A DNA stretch of 6,321 nucleotides from Nanoarchaeales archaeon (GTDB lineage Archaea > Nanobdellota > Nanobdellia > Woesearchaeales > UBA583). Location: the NCBI GenBank assembly GCA_013215525.1, contig JABSQY010000092.1, positions 1-6,321 on the forward strand. The letters run 5' to 3'. Both the position numbers and the translations under genes were made by a program. Below are positions 1 to 3,592 of this stretch, in pieces; position 1 is the stretch's first letter, and every line of letters begins with the position of its first letter. The notes beneath the pieces are model-generated. The model was not told the DNA's origin. It did no database searches and was given only the letters and a program-made list of their open reading frames with translations.

Positions 1-163
1 TAATTCCTATTGATACTACAATTACAAGTGTTGAGAAATATTTTAATAATATAGTAATATCTAATACTTTAATTATAATAAAATATACTAATACAAATAA
101 ATAAACAATAACTGTTTTTGATAAGTCTTTTTTATAATTTGGATTAATTAATTTATGTGCCAT
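1..163 (-). CDS. Small two-helix membrane protein, 3' end beyond the left edge
   Basis: An ATG at 163 (minus strand) opens a frame that stays open to the window edge for 54 codons plus one base, so the C-terminus is missing. The protein starts MAHKLINPNYKKDLSKT, a short basic cytoplasmic-type head. A strongly hydrophobic stretch follows at about residues 17-33, and a second starts near residue 37 and runs to the edge (LVIVVSIGI). I do not recognise a family; a small integral membrane protein is all that can be said. The start is supported by a TTTAAATA box 23-30 bases upstream and by the absence of a Shine-Dalgarno sequence. It is divergently arranged with the small membrane protein at 285-494, which has the same plan of a short basic head and two close hydrophobic segments, but I see no convincing sequence identity between them. 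Confidence 0.65.
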   Translation of the reverse strand, partial: MAHKLINPNYKKDLSKTVIVYLFVLVYFIIIKVLDITILLKYFSTLVIVVSIGI

Positions 164-185
164 ACTCTAATCTTGATTTTTATTC

Positions 186-193
186 TATTTAAA
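186..193 (-). promoter_or_regulatory. TATA-box-like promoter of the minus-strand membrane protein gene
   Basis: Read on the minus strand this is TTTAAATA at -30 to -23 relative to the ATG at 163. That is the position expected of an archaeal TATA box driving a leaderless transcript. The purine-rich BRE is not distinct in such AT-rich DNA. Confidence 0.5.
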
Positions 194-255
194 CGTTTTG
201 TTTACTTCTTATAGTTATGTGTTGCGTCTTGTATTATTTAATAGTATAACAATTA

Positions 256-263
256 TTTATATA
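256..263 (+). promoter_or_regulatory. TATA-box-like promoter of the 69-residue membrane protein gene
   Basis: TTTATATA lies at -29 to -22 from the ATG at 285, matching the spacing at the other genes of the window. It favours the ATG at 285 over the in-frame upstream TTG at 198. Confidence 0.5.
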
Positions 264-284
264 ATCATAAATAACATATTTATT

Positions 285-494
285 ATGAAATCAACAAAAA
301 TAAATAAAAAATATAATGATTTTTTAAAATCATATAATCTTAATCAAAAAGCATTTGGTGCAGGAGTTGTATTCTTTGTAACTTTTTGGATTGTTTTAGA
401 TAGTGTACTTCTTGGTGTGATGTTTGGTGTTATTATGTATACTGCAATCAAAGAAGATGAAAAAAAAAAGTCTAAATTAAGTAAGAAAAAATAA
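285..494 (+). CDS. Small two-helix membrane protein with lysine-rich tail
   Basis: A 69-residue protein starting MKSTKINKKYNDFLKSYN. Two hydrophobic segments, at about residues 24-38 (glycine/phenylalanine-rich) and 40-55, are separated by Asp-Ser at 39-40, so they probably form a tight helical hairpin. The last 14 residues (KEDEKKKSKLSKKK) are highly charged and likely cytoplasmic. The frame is open upstream to a TTG at 198, but I chose ATG 285. It has a well-placed TATA-like box, and the upstream extension would add a third, isoleucine-rich hydrophobic stretch encoded by what looks like promoter DNA. No family is recognised. Small membrane proteins of this kind are common in reduced archaeal genomes and usually uncharacterised. 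The gene is divergent from the membrane protein starting at 163, and its 3' end faces the decayed minus-strand frame ending at 505. Confidence 0.7.
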   Translation: MKSTKINKKYNDFLKSYNLNQKAFGAGVVFFVTFWIVLDSVLLGVMFGVIMYTAIKEDEKKKSKLSKKK

Positions 495-504
495 TTATAA
501 TTAT

Positions 505-783
505 TTATTTATTAATATCTCGTCTTCCATTATAATTAGAACTTGGGCTATCTGACTCTCTTCTTTGCTCATATTTCTCTGCTGGTAAGGCAATACGTAA
601 AGGTCAATTACTTTTGTCCTTAGATATAAGTACAAGTACAACTGTTTCTACACCAGTAACAGCATTACGTACTCTATTCCCAAAAGGCACAGATGCATTA
701 ATTATTAAACTATCAGACGGACTAACTTCTAAACTACTTTCTAAATTTACTATAATATTTCTAATATATGATACATTATAAAC
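505..783 (-). pseudogene. Decayed gene remnant, minus strand, interrupted by an in-frame TGA
   Basis: On the minus strand the frame between a TAA at 784-786 and a TAA at 505-507 is open for 93 codons except for one TGA at 604-606. There is no ATG in this frame. The reading before the TGA includes SLEVSPSDSLIINASVPFGN and VTGVETVVLVLISKDKSN. After it the same frame continues PLRIALPAEKYEQRRES, then a polar tail ending RRDINK and the TAA. Codon choice (AGT, TTA, GAA, GTT, GAT, AAT) resembles the intact genes, and the block is visibly richer in G+C than the intergenic DNA around it. Together this suggests the 3' part of a gene that has lost its start and acquired a nonsense codon. The family is unknown; the alternating hydrophobic first part could be a beta-sandwich surface domain, but that is a guess. 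The opposite strand is also open (536-778), so strand assignment is not certain. Confidence 0.4.
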
Positions 784-829
784 TTATTATTTGTTACTAT
801 TAGTTTGTAATTTATTAGTCTAAATTTAT

Positions 830-864
830 TAGTATTGATTACTTCTTTTGTGGTTAAAAGGTTG
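830..864 (+). repeat. 35-base direct repeat, copy 1
   Basis: This stretch matches 1787-1821 at 34 of 35 positions; the only difference is G at 860 versus T at 1817. It contains ATTGATTACTTC followed by TTTTGTGGTTAAAA. It lies 108 bases before the ATG at 973, and copy 2 lies 111 bases before the ATG at 1933. The two copies are 957 bases apart and bracket the gene at 973-1785. A perfect 7-base stem (838-844 with 866-872) starts inside the repeat. It may be a recombination site, the scar of a duplication, a shared regulatory site or part of a small RNA. Confidence 0.85.
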
Positions 865-872
865 TAAGTAAT
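838..872 (+). other. Stem-loop spanning repeat copy 1
   Basis: ATTACTT (838-844) can pair perfectly with AAGTAAT (866-872) around a 21-base loop that contains the conserved TTTTGTGGTTAAAA of the repeat. The right arm is outside the conserved 35 bases, but a matching arm also exists downstream of copy 2 (1868-1875). This would be consistent with an RNA structure. A seven-pair, mostly AT stem could also be chance in DNA of this composition. Confidence 0.3.
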
Positions 873-940
873 TCTAATTACTTTCTGTAATTATAAGTTG
901 AATTTTTGTACTTAATTTTTTCTAATTTTTTAAGTTAATA

Positions 941-952
941 TAATATATATAT
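941..952 (+). promoter_or_regulatory. TATA-box-like promoter of the anchored surface protein gene
   Basis: An alternating TAATATATATAT run lies at about -32 to -21 from the ATG at 973, as at the other starts in the window. It is followed by T-rich DNA up to the ATG without any ribosome binding site, consistent with a leaderless transcript. Confidence 0.45.
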
Positions 953-972
953 TAAATTTATTTATTTATTTT

Positions 973-1785
973 ATGTTTAAAAGATTTATACAATTATTTA
1001 TGATTTTGATTTGTTTAGTTTATACTTTAAGTGTTAGCTTTTCATACATTGGCGGAGATGGAACTTCTTTGAATCCATTTGAGATTACTACTTGTTATGA
1101 GTTAGATGATAGTATTAAATATAGTTTAGAATCATTTGTTCTGGCTCAAGATGTGGACTGTGTTAATTTTCTATTAAATAATCCTAATTCTGTTTTAAGT
1201 ACTACAAACTTTAATTATTTTCCTAATTTAAAGTTAAATTCTTTTGAAATACTTACAACTCCTGAAGATGGTAATGTTATTCCTAAACATTTGTTTGATA
1301 TTGATTTTAAAATATATGGAACTATTGTTGATGTGGTTTCTGAATTACGTGTTGTTGCAACTTTTGAGAATTTTGGGTTTGAACCAACACCAGTTAATTA
1401 CTCTTTAGAGTTATTTGATTTTGAAGATAATAGTCTCTTATCAGTGTCGTATGGTCTTGTTGTTGAAACTAATGATTTAGTTAATTTTGATTTGACTCAG
1501 TTTTCTAATCTGAATTTGACTAAAGGAATGTATAAGTTTGTATTTAGTATAAATTATAATGAAGATGTTAATGATGAATTTTTTCAATATTTTAGAATTA
1601 AAAATCCAGAAGAAGGTAGTATTGATTTAAGTAAAAAGGATAATGAATTAAAATATGTAATTTTTGGAATTTTTATTTTTATTATAATTATTAATATATT
1701 TATATTTATAATTTCTAAATTTAAAAAAACCGAAGTTAAAAAGCCTGAGATTAAAAAACCTGAACATAAATTAACTAAAAAATAA
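973..1785 (+). CDS. Secreted, C-terminally membrane-anchored protein with Ig-like domain
   Basis: A 270-residue protein, probably displayed on the cell surface. Residues 1-24 form a signal peptide (basic MFKR, then a hydrophobic core). Residues 26-64 read IGGDGTSLNPFEITTC, then YVL-like FVLAQDVDC. This is the opening motif of a repeat module I recall from large GLUG or beta-helix surface proteins of DPANN archaea and bacteria (pattern G-x-G-T-x-x-x-P-[FY]-x-I-x-T-C ... VL-x-D-[IV]-D-C), here present once only. Residues 101-209 form a predicted beta-sandwich (TFENFG at 130-135, Gly-x-Tyr at 185-187, Y-N-E-D at 195-198) shared with the protein at 2820-3461. A transmembrane helix at about 228-248 is followed by a lysine-rich cytoplasmic tail with KKPE repeats. 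The gene lies between two copies of a 35-base direct repeat. The molecular function is unknown; adhesion or envelope structure is inference. Confidence 0.75.
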   Translation: MFKRFIQLFMILICLVYTLSVSFSYIGGDGTSLNPFEITTCYELDDSIKYSLESFVLAQDVDCVNFLLNNPNSVLSTTNFNYFPNLKLNSFEILTTPEDGNVIPKHLFDIDFKIYGTIVDVVSELRVVATFENFGFEPTPVNYSLELFDFEDNSLLSVSYGLVVETNDLVNFDLTQFSNLNLTKGMYKFVFSINYNEDVNDEFFQYFRIKNPEEGSIDLSKKDNELKYVIFGIFIFIIIINIFIFIISKFKKTEVKKPEIKKPEHKLTKK

Positions 1786-1786
1786 C

Positions 1787-1821
1787 TAGTATTGATTACT
1801 TCTTTTGTGGTTAAAATGTTG
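1787..1821 (+). repeat. 35-base direct repeat, copy 2
   Basis: This copy begins two bases after the TAA of the gene at 973-1785 and is 34/35 identical to 830-864. Its left stem arm ATTACTTC (1795-1802) can pair with GAAGTAAT at 1868-1875, giving 8 base pairs around a 65-base loop, against a 21-base loop at copy 1. Recombination between the copies would remove exactly the surface-protein gene and leave the next gene's promoter intact. Confidence 0.85.
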
Positions 1822-1843
1822 CTAGTTTTGATAGTTATATTTA

Positions 1844-1859
1844 TGTTTTTAATTTTGTT
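1844..1859 (+). terminator. T-rich stretch, possible archaeal terminator
   Basis: TGTTTTTAATTTTGTT lies about 60 bases after the stop codon of the surface-protein gene. Archaeal termination often needs only oligo-T tracts, so this is a candidate, but T-runs are common in this window. Confidence 0.25.
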
Positions 1860-1902
1860 AAAGATGTGAAGTAATTTTAGTTTTAAGTTTAGACACTAAA
1901 GG

Positions 1903-1910
1903 TTTAAAAA
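1903..1910 (+). promoter_or_regulatory. TATA-box-like promoter of the SEC-C protein gene
   Basis: TTTAAAAA lies at -30 to -23 from the ATG at 1933. No Shine-Dalgarno sequence lies between it and the ATG, so a leaderless transcript is likely. The second repeat copy lies just over 80 bases upstream of this box. Confidence 0.45.
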
Positions 1911-1932
1911 ATAGAATTCCTAATTTAATTCT

Positions 1933-2784
1933 ATGAAGAGTAAAATTGTAGTTTCTGAAAACAGGCCTTGTTTTTGTAACTCTAATAAAAAGTTTAAGAT
2001 GTGTCACGGGTTAAATGTCAGTGAAGAAGTTCTAGATACTTATAAGATGAATTTCTTGTTGCGTGATGTGTATGGGAAATGTATTCATTATTTTAATAAA
2101 CATTATGATTTAAAAGAATATATTAAACATTATAAAGAATTTTCTAATGTTCCAGAAGATGATAAAAATGATCATACGTTTAGTTTTAGATTTATTGAGT
2201 TTTTGTTGTTTAGGGCTAAACAAAAGACATCAGATAAAACTTTATTTGCAGATATTTATAATACTGTGATTTTTTCTCCAACTGAGAAAATGTTTTTAAA
2301 ACAGTTATATGATAATTCTCATTTTGGGATTTTTAAAGTTCTTGAAGTAAATAAAGATAAGTTTTTTATTAAGATTGAACATATTTTTGAGAAAGAAGTT
2401 TTTGAGTTTTATGATAAGGAAGCTGGAACAATATTAAAACAAGGTGGTTTGATTTATGGGCGCGTGTTTAATGTGTTTGAACGTGTTGGGATATTACCTA
2501 CTTTTAATTTTAAAGGACCTGAAAATGTTAAAGAATCAGATTTAAAGAAATCTCTTGAAGGTTTTACTAAAAGATTAGAACATTTACAAAAAGAAGATTC
2601 AAGTTTAACTTTTAATAAATTTATTAATTCAATTGAATATGAGATTTATGGAGGAGATAATCCTTATGAAGTGTACAAGTATGATGATGCCTTTGAAAAG
2701 TTTCAAAAAGAACATCCTGATAAAGATATGGATGATTTTTTAGATTTAATAGAAGATGAATTATTTGATATTAAATCAAGATAG
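1933..2784 (+). CDS. SEC-C zinc-binding motif protein
   Basis: A 283-residue soluble protein. The N-terminus carries a clear SEC-C motif, NRPCFCNSNKKFKMCHG, with C13, C15, C24 and H25 in the C-x-C-x8-C-H spacing. In the family this small zinc finger (as at the SecA C-terminus) mediates protein or nucleic-acid contacts. Residues about 131-195 (FGIFKVLEVNKDKFFIKIEH, later GGLIYGRVFNVFE) look like a small beta-barrel. I recall a comparable 'VLEV ... L ... GDLL-x-(A/G)RL' segment in many stand-alone SEC-C proteins of unknown role. The last 80 or so residues are charged and probably helical, ending in acidic DDFLDLIEDELFDIKSR. No catalytic residues are apparent. The gene has its own TATA-like box and converges on the minus-strand gene ending at 2820. 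The precise function is unknown; a binding or adaptor role is inference. Confidence 0.75.
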   Translation: MKSKIVVSENRPCFCNSNKKFKMCHGLNVSEEVLDTYKMNFLLRDVYGKCIHYFNKHYDLKEYIKHYKEFSNVPEDDKNDHTFSFRFIEFLLFRAKQKTSDKTLFADIYNTVIFSPTEKMFLKQLYDNSHFGIFKVLEVNKDKFFIKIEHIFEKEVFEFYDKEAGTILKQGGLIYGRVFNVFERVGILPTFNFKGPENVKESDLKKSLEGFTKRLEHLQKEDSSLTFNKFINSIEYEIYGGDNPYEVYKYDDAFEKFQKEHPDKDMDDFLDLIEDELFDIKSR

Positions 2785-2796
2785 TTCTTTTTTATT
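2785..2796 (+). terminator. T-rich tract directly after the SEC-C gene
   Basis: TTCTTTTTTATT follows the TAG stop immediately and lies in the 35-base gap between convergent genes. It is a plausible oligo-T terminator for the plus-strand transcript. No hairpin is evident, and none is required in archaea. Confidence 0.4.
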
Positions 2797-2819
2797 ACAT
2801 ATTTATTTTTAGATATAAT

Positions 2820-3461
2820 TTATTTCAATCTTTTTCTTTTATTATTATGTTTTATTAAAAATTCTTTTAATACTAACTTTTTTGATTTCTTACCTCTTCC
2901 AGTTTTAACTTCAAAAATTATGAAAAATAATATTACAAATATTAATACTGTGAAAAATACAAATGTACTTATTTGAATTGAAGGATTATAAAACTCAGCA
3001 ATGTAGAAATCTTGTACAAATATATCTTTTATATCTTCATCATAGATTGTACTCAATACAACTGTATACTTCCCAGGTTTTAGTTTTAATTCATCAAACT
3101 CATCAAATTCAAAACTTAAGAATTCCTGCGTCTGTACTGTAACCGTTCTATCAATAGATATTATGTTATCCATTTTATCATTATACAATATAATAGTATA
3201 ATCTAATTGTGAGGTTTCTTTTCCAAAGTTTTCAAATGTTCCATGTCCACGTAATTGTTCTATATCTCCTACTTTTGTTTTATATAATTCAAAACTTATA
3301 TCAAATAAGTAATCTGGAATGTTTTCATTTTGAGTTTTTATAATTAAAGTTGTGTCCTGTGTTGAGAATGATATTGTGAAAAAGGAAAGTGCGAAAAATA
3401 AAATACTTAAATTAAATAAACTTAATTTTATTTTATGTTTTGTTTCTTGAGTTATTGTCAT
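2820..3461 (-). CDS. Membrane-anchored Ig-like protein, paralogue of the protein at 973-1785
   Basis: A 213-residue protein. A polar, partly basic head (1-12) is followed by a hydrophobic segment at about 13-33, serving as signal peptide or anchor. A predicted beta-sandwich domain occupies residues about 46-154, a transmembrane helix about 161-183, and the C-terminal tail is strongly basic (KTGRGKKSKK ... HNNKRKRLK). The sandwich aligns without gaps to residues 101-209 of the 270-residue protein, with about 40 of 109 positions identical by hand count, including LFDI, TFENFG, Gly-x-Tyr and a Tyr-x-Glu-Asp turn. It lacks that protein's GDGT...TTC module and so represents the minimal architecture. 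I recognise the general pattern (extended strands, P-G-x-Y near the end) from many uncharacterised archaeal surface proteins. The domain is likely outside the cell and the basic tail inside. The function is unknown. It is convergent with the SEC-C gene and divergent from the metalloprotease-like gene. Confidence 0.75.
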   Translation of the reverse strand: MTITQETKHKIKLSLFNLSILFFALSFFTISFSTQDTTLIIKTQNENIPDYLFDISFELYKTKVGDIEQLRGHGTFENFGKETSQLDYTIILYNDKMDNIISIDRTVTVQTQEFLSFEFDEFDELKLKPGKYTVVLSTIYDEDIKDIFVQDFYIAEFYNPSIQISTFVFFTVLIFVILFFIIFEVKTGRGKKSKKLVLKEFLIKHNNKRKRLK

Positions 3462-3485
3462 ATATATGTATTATGATTGTTTAAG

Positions 3486-3493
3486 TATTAAAA
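3486..3493 (-). promoter_or_regulatory. TATA-box-like promoter of the minus-strand anchored protein gene
   Basis: On the minus strand this reads TTTTAATA at -32 to -25 from the ATG at 3461. The position is right and the match is weaker than at the other genes. It lies in the 131-base divergent region shared with the metalloprotease-like gene. Confidence 0.35.
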
Positions 3494-3557
3494 TCTGAGG
3501 TTTAATTTTTGTATTGTTTTGTTTGTTTTTGTTTCAAAAATAAAATTTATGTTATTA

Positions 3558-3568
3558 TTATAAATTTA
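3558..3568 (+). promoter_or_regulatory. TATA-like box for the upstream start (3593) of the HELGH protein gene
   Basis: TTATAAATTTA lies at -35 to -25 from the ATG at 3593, slightly further away than the boxes of neighbouring genes. It competes with a better-spaced box at 3606-3613 that would serve the in-frame ATG at 3635. Confidence 0.3.
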
Positions 3569-3592
3569 CTTTTAACATAATTTAGTATTATA

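Larger units (their letters stand above)
495..972. other. 478-base region without an intact gene
   Basis: This is the longest stretch without an intact gene. From left to right it holds the decayed minus-strand frame (505-783), an AT-rich spacer, the first copy of the 35-base direct repeat with its short hairpin (830-872), a T-rich spacer, and the TATA-like box of the next gene near 941-952. No tRNA, rRNA fragment or CRISPR-type periodicity was seen. Confidence 0.6.

Noticed and set aside
198..284. Upstream in-frame extension of the 69-residue protein from a TTG at 198
   Set aside because: It needs a rare start and covers the TATA-like box at 256-263, and the added residues look like translated AT-rich promoter DNA. 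ATG 285 is better supported.
491..504. Perfect 14-base palindrome ATAATTATAATTAT at the stop of the 69-residue gene
   Set aside because: It consists only of A and T with no loop. Such palindromes are expected by chance at this composition, and a terminator or operator role is not supported.
536..778. Stop-free plus-strand frame of 81 codons opposite the decayed gene
   Set aside because: It has no ATG, only an internal TTG. It starts and ends without promoter or gene context, and the minus-strand reading has more protein-like character and codon use. It is kept only as an alternative in the remnant's evidence.
830..900. Box C/D guide RNA at the repeat
   Set aside because: TTGATTA only loosely resembles a C box, and no CTGA D box lies at a suitable distance; CTGT near 882 is not a match.
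830..1821. CRISPR array
   Set aside because: Only two copies of the repeat exist, 957 bases apart with a gene between them. There is no spacer periodicity and no cas gene.
3501..3545. T-rich tract before the HELGH gene as a terminator or origin signal
   Set aside because: No transcript is expected to end there on the plus strand, since the neighbouring gene is divergent. It fits ordinary promoter-region composition.
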